In this document: positions 1 through 12,852 of the stretch, piece by piece
Layout: each line of letters opens with the position of its first letter
Numbering within the stretch: the stretch's first letter is position 1
Assembly (NCBI RefSeq): GCF_021352225.1
Contig: NZ_JAAUVI010000001.1
Location: 248,001 to 312,000, forward strand
Source: Methylobacterium sp. C25
GTDB lineage: Bacteria > Pseudomonadota > Alphaproteobacteria > Rhizobiales > Beijerinckiaceae
Direction of reading: 5' to 3'
Length of the DNA stretch: 64,000 nucleotides
Translations under genes and position numbers: made by a program
Notes under the pieces: generated by a model
Databases searched by the model: none
Told to the model about the DNA's origin: nothing
What the model saw: the letters and a program-made list of their open reading frames with translations, nothing else

Positions 1-309
1 GGGTGCTTCGTCCGGCATGGTGTCCCCGGTTGTATCGGTCTGTCGAGACTTCGGCATGGTGCACGCCCAGGCAGCAAATGCTTTGCCTGCTCATCTGTGT
101 CCCGGTCGACACAAACCGCGCCGCAGCAACGACGCATGGACCGTGCCGATGTGCTCTTGAAGCCTTCCTGAACGAGCGAACAGCGCAGGTGTTCCGTCCG
201 GATACGGCAAAGGATCGGTTATTGCGAACGTGATTCGATGTCTCGCTTTGAGAGACAACAGCGGCTAAGCTTGCCCTGTGCACCATGAGGATTGGCCGGG
301 GAAATCCTG
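1..309. other. Window edge and upstream region without a recognised gene
   Basis: No gene is recognised in this stretch. An open frame at 3-233 on the plus strand has a composition unlike a real protein and shows no motif. A weak 6-bp inverted repeat, TGTCTC at 239-244 and GAGACA at 252-257, lies upstream of the GH13 gene and could be part of its promoter or leader. No convincing -35/-10 pair was seen. Confidence 0.5.
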
Positions 310-1914
<1,605 letters not shown>

Positions 1915-2109
1915 TCACGCGTTTTTGTTGCAACGCGAGATATGAAAAGCTTTCGTTAACCCAGTTGATGGCCTGGATTGTGCAACGCAATTCTGCAGTT
2001 GCACGACGGGAAAGCTCGCATGTCGACGCCGGGGCTGGGTCATCCGCCGACCAGCCTGATCCCTCCGAATCCGTATATGGTTGGCCGACCTCTCGGAGGC
2101 GGCCATCGG

Positions 2110-3572
2110 ATGAGCGTTTCTCCGCCCTTCGATCGCACTGCACTCGCGCCGCGTGTTCTGTTCGCGACGGCGGAGATGGCGGATTTCGTGAAGACGGGCG
2201 GCCTCGGTGAGGTGGCCGGAGCTCTGCCCAGGGCTCTGAGACGGCACCACGACGTCCGCATCCTGATCCCCGGCTATAGACAGGTCGTCGAGCGCTGCCG
2301 CGAGATCGCGGTGATCGGCCATCTCTCCGGCTTCGCCGATATCCCGCCCTGCAACCTCGGTTTTACCGAGACGGCCGACGGGCTCGGCATCTACGTGCTG
2401 CTCTCGGCAGAGCTCTACGACCGCGACGGCACGCCCTACGGGCACGCCGGCGTCGATTTCGGCGACAACGACCTGCGCTTCGCGCGCTTGAGCCTCGCTG
2501 CAGCGGAACTGGCGCGTGGCGCCGACCCGACCTGGTCGGCGGATCTCCTGCATCTCAACGACTGGCAGACTGCCCTGGCGCCCGCCTATCTCGCCTGGCG
2601 CGGTGCACGCACACCGAGCGTGTTGACGATCCATAACCTCGCCTATCAGGGCGTCTTCCCGAAGGAGACCCTGCACCGCATCGGGCTGCCGGACGATGCC
2701 TTCCGCATGGACGGCGTCGAATTCTACGGACAGCTTTCCTTCCTGAAGGCCGGGCTCTTCTACGCCTCGCAGGTCACGACCGTCAGTGAAACCTACGCCC
2801 GCGAGATCACCCGCCCCGAATCCGGCTGTGGTCTCGATGGGCTGCTGCGCACCAGGGCCGCGAGCGGGCAGCTCGCCGGCATCCTCAATGGCATCGACGA
2901 GAGCTGGGACCCGCGGCTCGACCCACATCTCGCAGTCCGATTCGAAGCCGGCGACTGGAAGGGAAAGGCGGCGAATGCCGAAGCCGTCCGACAGGGTTTT
3001 GGCCTAGCGGTCTCGCGCGGACCACTTTTCGCCATCGTCTCTCGGCTCGTGCATCAGAAGGGCATCGATTTGAGCCTCGACGCCGCACACTCGATCCTCG
3101 ACGGAGGTGGCCAACTGGTGGTGATGGGCCAGGGCGAGGGTCGCTTCGAGCACGCCCTGACGGCTCTCGCCTCGCGTCATCCCGGCCAAGTGGGCGTCAG
3201 GGTCGGCTTCGACGAAATGGCTGCGCGCCGCATGTTCGCGGGCAGCGACTTCCTGCTGATGCCGTCACGCTTCGAGCCCTGCGGCCTGGCGCAGATGTAC
3301 GCCCAGCGCTTCGGCTCGCTGCCGATCGTCCACGCGACGGGGGGTCTTGCCGACACCGTCGAGGACGAGGTGACGGGGTTCAGTTTCCGCGATGCCAGCG
3401 TGCACGGTCTGAGGCATGCCATCGAGCGTGCCATCGACACCTTCGGCCGCAAGAAGCGCCTCAACGGCATGCGCGAGACGGCGATGACGCGGGAGCGCAC
3501 CTGGAATGGTGCGGCGCTGGACTACAGCGCCCTCTACGCCCGCGCCTTCGGAAACCGCGAGATGCGGGCGGC

Positions 3573-3576
<4 letters not shown>
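2110..3576 (+). CDS. glgA: Glycogen synthase
   Basis: GT5 glycogen synthase, which adds glucose from ADP-glucose to the growing alpha-1,4-glucan. The nucleotide-sugar loop KTGGLGEV begins at residue 28, and the C-terminal E-x7-E type motif begins EPCGLAQMY near residue 389. The length is 488 aa, close to the family norm of about 480. The ATG at 2110 has a GGAGG site 10 bases upstream; an ATG at 2020 behind GGGAAAG would add 30 residues and cannot be excluded. Its TAG stop overlaps the stop of the convergent glgB in the four bases CTAG (3573-3576), so there is no room for a terminator between them. No glgC (ADP-glucose pyrophosphorylase) lies in the window. Confidence 0.93.
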
Positions 3577-5963
<2,387 letters not shown>

Positions 5964-5979
5964 CCAGTGACCTCTCCCT

Positions 5980-8900
5980 TCACGAACGCTTGGCTTCGTC
6001 CAGAATGTTGAGAACCCCCCGCGCGGGGATTTCGATCCAATCCGGGCGGTTGTTGATCTCGTAATCGACCTCATACAGCGCCTTCGTGACGAGGCTCAGT
6101 TTGAGCAGCCGCTCGAAGGTCGGGCCGTCGGAGACCGCGGCGCGGCTGCCGGCGACACCATCGGCATAGCCTTCGAGGAACGAGGCATCGATCATGCCGC
6201 GCCAGGCGATGGCCGCGTTGCGGGCGCGCTCCTCGCTGTCGCCGAAGCGGGCCGCGATCTCGCGTACCACCGTTTCCGCGCCGTAGGCGAATGAGCGCAG
6301 CATCCCGGCGACGTCGCGCAGAGGCGTCGATTTCGACCGGCGCACGTCGACCGGGCGAGACGGCTCACCCTCGAAATCGATGATGACGAGGTCACCCTCG
6401 GAGGCGAGCACCTGCCCGAGATGGTAGTCGCCGTGGATGCGCGTCTTGTAAGCGCCGATCGGTGGCCGGTCGGACAGCTCGTCGATCAGTTCCTCGACCT
6501 CGGCCCGACGACTCGCCAGCGCCTGGCTCGCAGGACCCTGTGCCCAGGCCGCAACCGATGAAAGGCCATCGAAGGCGCGCTTCGCCTGAGCCCGCGCATC
6601 TGCGACGAGCGTGGCGAGATCGTCCTCGCCGAACGGCTCGGCCGCGAAGGCGGGATCGTCGGTCTCGATGGCGAAGGCCTTGTGCATCCCCGCCGTGCGG
6701 CGCCCGAGCAGCTCTGCCCAGCGCAGATGGTCCTTGAAGGCGTCCTGCGGACTCGGCGCCTCGCTCTCGGGGGCAAGCACAACGGTGTCGAAGTCGCGGC
6801 GCAGGCCTTCGAGCATCAGCGTCCAGGCATCGCCCTGGTTGCGGACGAAAGTCTGCAGCACGGCCAGCGCCGTGTGCACGCCGTTCTCGTCGACATGCTC
6901 AAGGGTGCCGAGCAGTTGCGGCGTGTTCCGGAAATGCGCCTGTTCCGTGAGGAAGCGGCCAACCTCGACCTCGGGGTGGGTCCCCGTCTGCAGCCGACGC
7001 AGGATCTTGAGCATCGCCTTCGAGCCGAGGGCGATGGAGGTATTGCTCTGCTCGGCGGAGAGGCGGCGAACCTCCTCGGCCTCGATGACGACGTCGCGGT
7101 CGAAGGCCGCCGTTGCCGAGAAGACGAGCTTGCCGCGCTCGGACTTGATCTCGCGGCCGTCGCGCATGCCGTCGACCAGGCAGATCGCGAATTCGGACGA
7201 GGCGATGGCGCCGTAGAGCAGGCCCGTGCGCGGACCGCGACGGACGCGCGCCACCGCGTGGTCCATCAGCGTCTCGTCCTCGCGGCCCTCGTCGACGCCG
7301 ACGGGCACGAAGTAGGAATGCCGCTCACCATTCGAGAGCTGGACGTCGAGTTGCGGCAGCAGGAAGCGCGCCTCGCCCTTGGCGTCCAGCGTCGCGCAAT
7401 CGGCAACCTGCACGCTCTTGATGCGCGAGCCCTTGGCGCCGAACCAGCGGCGGGTCGCCAGGAAGGGCGGGATCACGGTGCGCTCGAAAGCGATGCGCTC
7501 GCGCCCAGCCATCAGCGTCTCGATGCCGCCGGTGAGGACCAGCGTGAACAACTCGGGCGTCAGAGGCTGCGGGCCGACTTCGCCGGTATCGGCATAGCTC
7601 AGCGAGAACCAGTAGAAACCGTAGGCCGGGAGTGTCAGCAGGTATGGCAGATCGCCGATTGCCGGGAATTCCGAGCCGCCGGTCAGCTCGACGGGGATGG
7701 CCCCCCGCAGGTCCGACAGGTCGAGCTGCACGGCCTGCGGTGCGCGCGAGAGGTTCGCGACGCAGAGGATTCTCTCGTCTTCGAATTCGCGCAGCCAGGC
7801 CAGCACCTTGCGGTTCGACGGGTACAGGAACTGGATGCCGCCGCGGCCGAGCGCGACGGAGTTGTTGCGGATCGCGATCATGCGCCGCGTCCAATTCAGG
7901 AGCGACGTCTGCGCCTGTGTCTGTGCCTCGACGTTGATCGCGTCGAAACCGTAGATCGGGTCCTGGATCGAGGGCAGGAACAGCCGCTGAGGGTTCGCCC
8001 GCGAGAAGCCGCCGTTGCGGTCCGGCGACCACTGCATCGGCGTCCGCACGCCATCGCGGTCGCCGAGATAGATGTTGTCGCCCATCCCGATCTCGTCGCC
8101 GTAATAGAGCACTGGCGTGCCGGGCATCGACAACACGAGCGACTTCATCAGTTCGATCTTGCGGCGATCGTTCTCCAGCAGCGGCGCGAGGCGCCGGCGA
8201 ATGCCGAGATTGATGCGGGCGCGCCGCTCGGCGGCGTAGAACGACCAGAGGTAGTCGCGCTCTTCGGCCGTCACCATTTCGAGCGTCAGCTCGTCGTGGT
8301 TGCGCAGGAAGATCGCCCACTGGCAGCCATCCGGGATTTCCGGCGTCTGGCGCATGATGTCGGTGATCGGGTGCCGGTCCTCGCGTGCGATCGCCATGTA
8401 CATGCGCGGCATCAGCGGGAAGTGGAACGCCATGTGGCATTCGTCGCCGTCGCCGAAATACTGCGCGGTCTCCTCCGGCCACTGATTGGCCTCGGCGAGC
8501 AGCATCCGGTCCGGGTAGCTCTCATCGAGCGCGGCGCGGATCTTCTTGATGACCGTGTGGGTCTCGTAGAGGTTTTCGCAATTCGTGCCCTCGCGCTCGA
8601 CGAGGTATGGAATCGCGTCGAGCCGCAGGCCGTCGACGCCCATGTCGAGCCAGTAGCGCATCGTCGCGATGACCGCTTCGAGCACCTTCGGATTGTCGAA
8701 GTTCAGGTCCGGCTGGTGGCTGTAGAAACGGTGCCAGAAATACTGCTTGGCGACCGGATCCCAGGTCCAGTTGGACGTCTCGGTATCGAGGAAGATGATG
8801 CGCGTGTCGCCGTAGGGTTCGTCCGTATCCGACCAGACGTAGAAGTCACGCTCGGGGCTGCCGGGAGGCGCCTCGCGCGCGGCCTGGAACCAGGGATGCT

Positions 8901-9231
8901 GGTCCGAGGTGTGGTTGATGACAAGCTCGGTGATGACGCGCAGATCGCGCGCATGCGCTTCTTCGACGAAGCGCTTGAAGTCCTCCATCGTCCCGTAAGA
9001 CGGGTTGATGCCCTCGTAGTCGGCGATGTCGTAGCCGTCGTCCCGCAGGGGGGACGGGTAGAACGGCATCACCCAGATCGCGGTGACGCCGAGGTCGCGC
9101 ACGTAGTCGAGCCGCTGGGTCAGCCCCTCGAAATCGCCGATCCCGTCATTGTTGGAGTCGAAGAACGACTTGACGTGGATCTGGTAGATGATGGCGTCGC
9201 GGTACCATTGGGGATCACTGCGATCGATCAT
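5980..9231 (-). CDS. treS: Trehalose synthase-maltokinase fusion
   Basis: Bifunctional protein of 1083 aa. The first 560 or so residues are trehalose synthase (GH13), which interconverts trehalose and maltose; the triad is D205 in GLRLDAIPYL, E247 in LLAEANQWPEE and D313 in RNHDELTLEM. The C-terminal part is a maltokinase with a phosphotransferase-like loop HGDYHLGQ (Asp about 935) followed by IIDFEGEP, which makes maltose-1-phosphate with ATP. The two activities feed GlgE, encoded immediately upstream. TreS-maltokinase fusions are known in several bacterial groups. The ATG at 9231 gives the canonical MIDRSDPQWYRDAIIYQIH start; a GTG at 9300 would extend it without adding recognisable sequence. 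Confidence 0.95.
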   Translation of the reverse strand: MIDRSDPQWYRDAIIYQIHVKSFFDSNNDGIGDFEGLTQRLDYVRDLGVTAIWVMPFYPSPLRDDGYDIADYEGINPSYGTMEDFKRFVEEAHARDLRVITELVINHTSDQHPWFQAAREAPPGSPERDFYVWSDTDEPYGDTRIIFLDTETSNWTWDPVAKQYFWHRFYSHQPDLNFDNPKVLEAVIATMRYWLDMGVDGLRLDAIPYLVEREGTNCENLYETHTVIKKIRAALDESYPDRMLLAEANQWPEETAQYFGDGDECHMAFHFPLMPRMYMAIAREDRHPITDIMRQTPEIPDGCQWAIFLRNHDELTLEMVTAEERDYLWSFYAAERRARINLGIRRRLAPLLENDRRKIELMKSLVLSMPGTPVLYYGDEIGMGDNIYLGDRDGVRTPMQWSPDRNGGFSRANPQRLFLPSIQDPIYGFDAINVEAQTQAQTSLLNWTRRMIAIRNNSVALGRGGIQFLYPSNRKVLAWLREFEDERILCVANLSRAPQAVQLDLSDLRGAIPVELTGGSEFPAIGDLPYLLTLPAYGFYWFSLSYADTGEVGPQPLTPELFTLVLTGGIETLMAGRERIAFERTVIPPFLATRRWFGAKGSRIKSVQVADCATLDAKGEARFLLPQLDVQLSNGERHSYFVPVGVDEGREDETLMDHAVARVRRGPRTGLLYGAIASSEFAICLVDGMRDGREIKSERGKLVFSATAAFDRDVVIEAEEVRRLSAEQSNTSIALGSKAMLKILRRLQTGTHPEVEVGRFLTEQAHFRNTPQLLGTLEHVDENGVHTALAVLQTFVRNQGDAWTLMLEGLRRDFDTVVLAPESEAPSPQDAFKDHLRWAELLGRRTAGMHKAFAIETDDPAFAAEPFGEDDLATLVADARAQAKRAFDGLSSVAAWAQGPASQALASRRAEVEELIDELSDRPPIGAYKTRIHGDYHLGQVLASEGDLVIIDFEGEPSRPVDVRRSKSTPLRDVAGMLRSFAYGAETVVREIAARFGDSEERARNAAIAWRGMIDASFLEGYADGVAGSRAAVSDGPTFERLLKLSLVTKALYEVDYEINNRPDWIEIPARGVLNILDEAKRS

Positions 9232-9394
9232 CCGTCGCTGCCTCAGCTCGGTTCGAGGGCATCTCTGACGACCTTCCAGCCCGGATCGGGGACCGGGCAC
9301 GAAGGTGGCGCGGCTTCAGCCGCATCTCTTGCCGGCGACGCGTTGCCCGGAGGGCCGTGCGTCGCCACGGGGCAACCGGGTTACACGCCCGGTC

Positions 9395-12300
9395 TCATTG
9401 CGCAACCCGCTGCGGCACCCTGAGCCGCCAGATCACGCAAGAGCGCTCGGCCGGATCGAGGGCGATGCGATGGCCGCGCCCGCGCAGCTCGAACCTGTAG
9501 CCTTCGAGCAGATCCTCCACCTCCAGCGCACCGTCATCGGGCAGGCCGAACAGCCAGAGCGGGATCTCGTAGGAGCATTCCTGGCGGTTCTTTGGGTCGA
9601 GGTTGACCATCGTGAAAACGCAGTTGTCGCCGTCTGGCGTCATCTTGGCGTAGGCGACGACGTTGCCGTTGTCGGCGCCGGTGAAGGTGACGTTGCGGAA
9701 GTCCTGGAGCGCCGGATTGTCCTGCCGGATCCGGTTCAGCTTGACGATGTGCTCGCGGATGTTGCCGGGACGATCCTCGTCCCAGGTTTTTAGCTCGTAT
9801 TTTTCCGAGTTCAGGTACTCTTCCTTGCCAGGATACGGCGCGGCCTCGCACAGCTCGAAGCCGGCATAGATGCCGTAGACGGAGGAGAGCGTCGCTGCGA
9901 GCGTGGCGCGCACCACGAAGCCGGGTCGCCCGCTGGTCTGCAGGTAATACGGGTTGATGTCCGGCGTGTTGGCGAAGAAGTTCGGGCGGTAATATTCGCC
10001 CATCTCGCCAGCGAGCTCGACCGCGTAGTCGATCAGCTCCTGCTTCGTGTTGCGCCAGGTGAAGTAGGTGTAGCTCTGCTGGTAGCCCGCCTTGGCGAGC
10101 TTCTTCATCATCTTGGGGCGGGTGAAGGCCTCGGCGAGGAAGATCGCGTCGGGGTAGCGCCCGTTCACCTCGCTCAGCATCCACTCCCAGAACGGGATCG
10201 GCTTGGTGTGCGGGTTGTCGACGCGGAAGATGCGAACGCCGAGCGCGCACCAGCCCATCACGATGTCGCGCAGCTCGGTCCAGAGCGAGGGCAGCGCGCC
10301 GCCGTAGAAGTGGACGTTCGAGATGTCCTCGTACTTCTTGGGCGGGTTCTCGGCGAATTTCAGGGTGCCGTCGGGCCGCCATTCGAACCATTCGGGATGG
10401 GCCTTGATCCACGGGTGGTCGGGCGAGCACTGGATCGCGAAGTCGAGGGCGATCTCCATGCCATTGGCGTGGCTCGCCGCGACGAGCTGGCGAAAATCGT
10501 CGAGGGTGCCGAGCTCGGGATGCACCGCCTCGTGGCCGCCCTCGGCCGCGCCGACGGCGTAGACCGATCCGACATCGCCGGGCTCTGCCTTCAGCGTGTT
10601 GTTCTTGCCCTTGCGATTGGTCCGCCCGATCGGATGGATCGGCGTGAAATAAAGGACGTCGAAGCCGAGCTGGCGGATCCAGGGCAGGCGCCGGATCACG
10701 TCCTGGAAGGTGCCGTGCTTGTTCGGATCGCCGGACTGCGAGCGCGGAAAGATCTCGTACCAGGCCGAGAACCGTGCCGCGAGCCGGTCGGCGATCACCG
10801 GGATCGAGACCGGATAGCGTGACAGGTTCACGCGCTCGGCATTGCGCCGAATCAGCGTGTTGGCCTCCGGCTCCAGAAGCTTGTCGAGGACGGCTGGCGA
10901 GCCCTCCTGCTCAGCTGCGAGCGCGGCGACCAGCGCCGAGAGTCGCTCCTTGTCGCGCCCGGTGGCGAGGGCTGCGGCGCTCTGGGCGAGGTTCACGCCC
11001 TCGATCGTCTCCAGCCGCACGTCCACACCGGCATCGCGCTTCTTGAGCGTGTCGCGCACCCAGGAGGAGAACCCGTCGCGCCAGCCTTCGATGGTGAATT
11101 CGTAGCGGGCGTTGCGCTCCAGCGGGAATTGGCCGGCCCAGCGGTCATTGTCGACGAAGACCATCGGATTGCGCCGCCACTCGGTCTCGCCGACGATGCG
11201 TGAGAGGATCGCCGCGTCGATGATCTCGTGGCCATCGGAGAAGATGTCGGCTTCCACGTGCACGGACTCTCCGACGACGCGCTTCACCGCCGAGCGGCCG
11301 CCATCGATCTCCGGCGTGACGGCCTCGATGACCACGCGGCCCTCGCCTTTCGGCACGGTCGGCTTCGGCGCAGTTTTCTCCTTCGGCGCGCCGGCGGCGA
11401 GGATACGCAGCTCGCCGGGCAGCAGGTCGATGCCAGCGCCCGGATGGAAGGCGATGGGGTCGGCCTCCGGCGTGCGGTCGACGAAGGCGCCGAGCCGGCC
11501 GCCGGTGCGCTCGATCAGTCGGCCCGCATCGACCGGGACCGGATGCGCGCCTGGATTGTAAAGCAGCAGCGTGCCGTGGGTGGCCGAAGCCGCGTGGCCG
11601 GTATCGGTGCGGAACAGCGCGACATAGGGCGCGTCCGGCGACGACAGCCGCGCCTGGTATCCCTCGACATTGGCCGAAGGCAGCTCGGACTTCAGCGCGT
11701 TGATCGCCTTGATGGAGGCCGAGATGTCGATGCCGGTCTCGTGCTCACGGGAGCCGGGAGTGGTGTCGACGACGTGAAGCGCGCGACGATAACCCCATTC
11801 GTAGCCGATCGGCATGAGCACGCCGGCCGAGAAGAAAGCCGAGAGCGCGTAGCGCGTCTTCAGCCGGGCTGCGATCGCCCCCGCATCGCCGGGGATGTCG
11901 GCGGCGAGGCGCTGCATGTCATGGTTCTCGGGGAAGGCGATCGAGGGCGCGATGACCCGCAGGCGATCGTACTGCTCCAGCGCCCAGGGCGCCTTGAGGT
12001 CCCACCAGGCGAAGGAGTTGAACAGGTAGTCGAAGCCAGCGCCGGCGGTCGATTGCGCCTCCTCGAAGGTGCAGCCGAGTGTCTCGGCGGCAAAGAGGGT
12101 CCCAGGCTCGCGCTTCTTGGCGGAGGCGATCAATGCGCGCCACACATCGGCCGGCACCTTGTAGGCGGCGTCACACCGGAATCCGCGCACGCCGAGCCCC
12201 TGCAGGCGCGCGATATAGGCGTCGAAGATTTCGATCAGCGCGCCGCGCGCATGGTCGGAATGATAGTCGAGCTCGATCAGGTCGCCCCAGACGGTCTTCT

Positions 12301-12790
12301 TCGAGGGATCGTCCGGATCGACGGCACCGGGGCTGATCGGGCGACCCTCGCCGTCGCGCAGGAACAGGTCCGGCCGCTCGTGCAGCAGGCGGGCATTGTC
12401 GGCGGTGTGATTGATGACGAGGTCGGTCATCACCGCGACACCCTGCGCCTCCGCCGCGCGGCAGAAGCGGGTGATCTGCTCGTCATCCGAGGTGCCGTCC
12501 TGGTCGCGGAAGCGGTCGTCGAGCTTGTCGGGATCCTGCACCGCGTAGAGGCTGCGCGATCCGCCAGTCTGGTGGAACGGGTTCAGGTAGATCCAGTCGA
12601 AGCCGAGGCCGGCAATCCGCGGCACTTCCGCCGTCCAGGCCGAGACCGTGCCGACGAGCAGCGGAAACAGGTTGTAGATCCGCGGCCCCTGCGCCCGCGG
12701 CGCCAGAATGGCCGGCAGGGTAGTGGCTGCCGCATCGCTCCGCTTGACGGCACTCCCTTGGGTGCCCTTCGAGGTCGTCGGTGCGTTCAT
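9395..12790 (-). CDS. glgE: GH13 domain fused to GlgE maltosyltransferase
   Basis: A protein of 1131 aa with two GH13 barrels. Residues from about 490 onward are alpha-1,4-glucan:maltose-1-phosphate maltosyltransferase, with D858 in FRVDNPH, E887 in LAEAFTRP and D944 in NTPDINPY; the 29- and 57-residue spacings equal those I recall for Streptomyces GlgEI (394/423/480). The first 480 or so residues form another GH13-like barrel that also keeps a triad: D207 in GFRCDAAY, E236 in AAETLGC and D291 in PENHDMQ. Its substrate is unknown. The ATG at 12790 follows GAGGGAGG at good spacing. GlgE alone is usually about 660-700 aa. It lies between malQ-treY and treS-mak in the same operon. Confidence 0.93.
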   Translation of the reverse strand: MNAPTTSKGTQGSAVKRSDAAATTLPAILAPRAQGPRIYNLFPLLVGTVSAWTAEVPRIAGLGFDWIYLNPFHQTGGSRSLYAVQDPDKLDDRFRDQDGTSDDEQITRFCRAAEAQGVAVMTDLVINHTADNARLLHERPDLFLRDGEGRPISPGAVDPDDPSKKTVWGDLIELDYHSDHARGALIEIFDAYIARLQGLGVRGFRCDAAYKVPADVWRALIASAKKREPGTLFAAETLGCTFEEAQSTAGAGFDYLFNSFAWWDLKAPWALEQYDRLRVIAPSIAFPENHDMQRLAADIPGDAGAIAARLKTRYALSAFFSAGVLMPIGYEWGYRRALHVVDTTPGSREHETGIDISASIKAINALKSELPSANVEGYQARLSSPDAPYVALFRTDTGHAASATHGTLLLYNPGAHPVPVDAGRLIERTGGRLGAFVDRTPEADPIAFHPGAGIDLLPGELRILAAGAPKEKTAPKPTVPKGEGRVVIEAVTPEIDGGRSAVKRVVGESVHVEADIFSDGHEIIDAAILSRIVGETEWRRNPMVFVDNDRWAGQFPLERNARYEFTIEGWRDGFSSWVRDTLKKRDAGVDVRLETIEGVNLAQSAAALATGRDKERLSALVAALAAEQEGSPAVLDKLLEPEANTLIRRNAERVNLSRYPVSIPVIADRLAARFSAWYEIFPRSQSGDPNKHGTFQDVIRRLPWIRQLGFDVLYFTPIHPIGRTNRKGKNNTLKAEPGDVGSVYAVGAAEGGHEAVHPELGTLDDFRQLVAASHANGMEIALDFAIQCSPDHPWIKAHPEWFEWRPDGTLKFAENPPKKYEDISNVHFYGGALPSLWTELRDIVMGWCALGVRIFRVDNPHTKPIPFWEWMLSEVNGRYPDAIFLAEAFTRPKMMKKLAKAGYQQSYTYFTWRNTKQELIDYAVELAGEMGEYYRPNFFANTPDINPYYLQTSGRPGFVVRATLAATLSSVYGIYAGFELCEAAPYPGKEEYLNSEKYELKTWDEDRPGNIREHIVKLNRIRQDNPALQDFRNVTFTGADNGNVVAYAKMTPDGDNCVFTMVNLDPKNRQECSYEIPLWLFGLPDDGALEVEDLLEGYRFELRGRGHRIALDPAERSCVIWRLRVPQRVAQ

Positions 12791-12852
12791 GGTCGGCCTC
12801 CCTCGACGCGCCTTGGAGCGCGCCGTCATCTCTGGGGTCAAGTCGGTCAGGC

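Noticed and set aside
3..233. Open frame at the left window edge
   Set aside because: The composition (many Cys, Arg and Thr in no pattern) is unlike a real protein, and no ribosome site or family is seen.
1951..1970. TTAAC motif before glgA as a CtrA site
   Set aside because: Only one TTAA half-site is present; the base sequence seven positions later is GATG, not TTAA.
6682..9423. Plus-strand open frame of 913 codons antisense to treS-mak
   Set aside because: It is a mirror of the minus-strand coding sequence in GC-rich DNA. Its product is low in motifs, while treS-mak shows full catalytic sites in the other strand.
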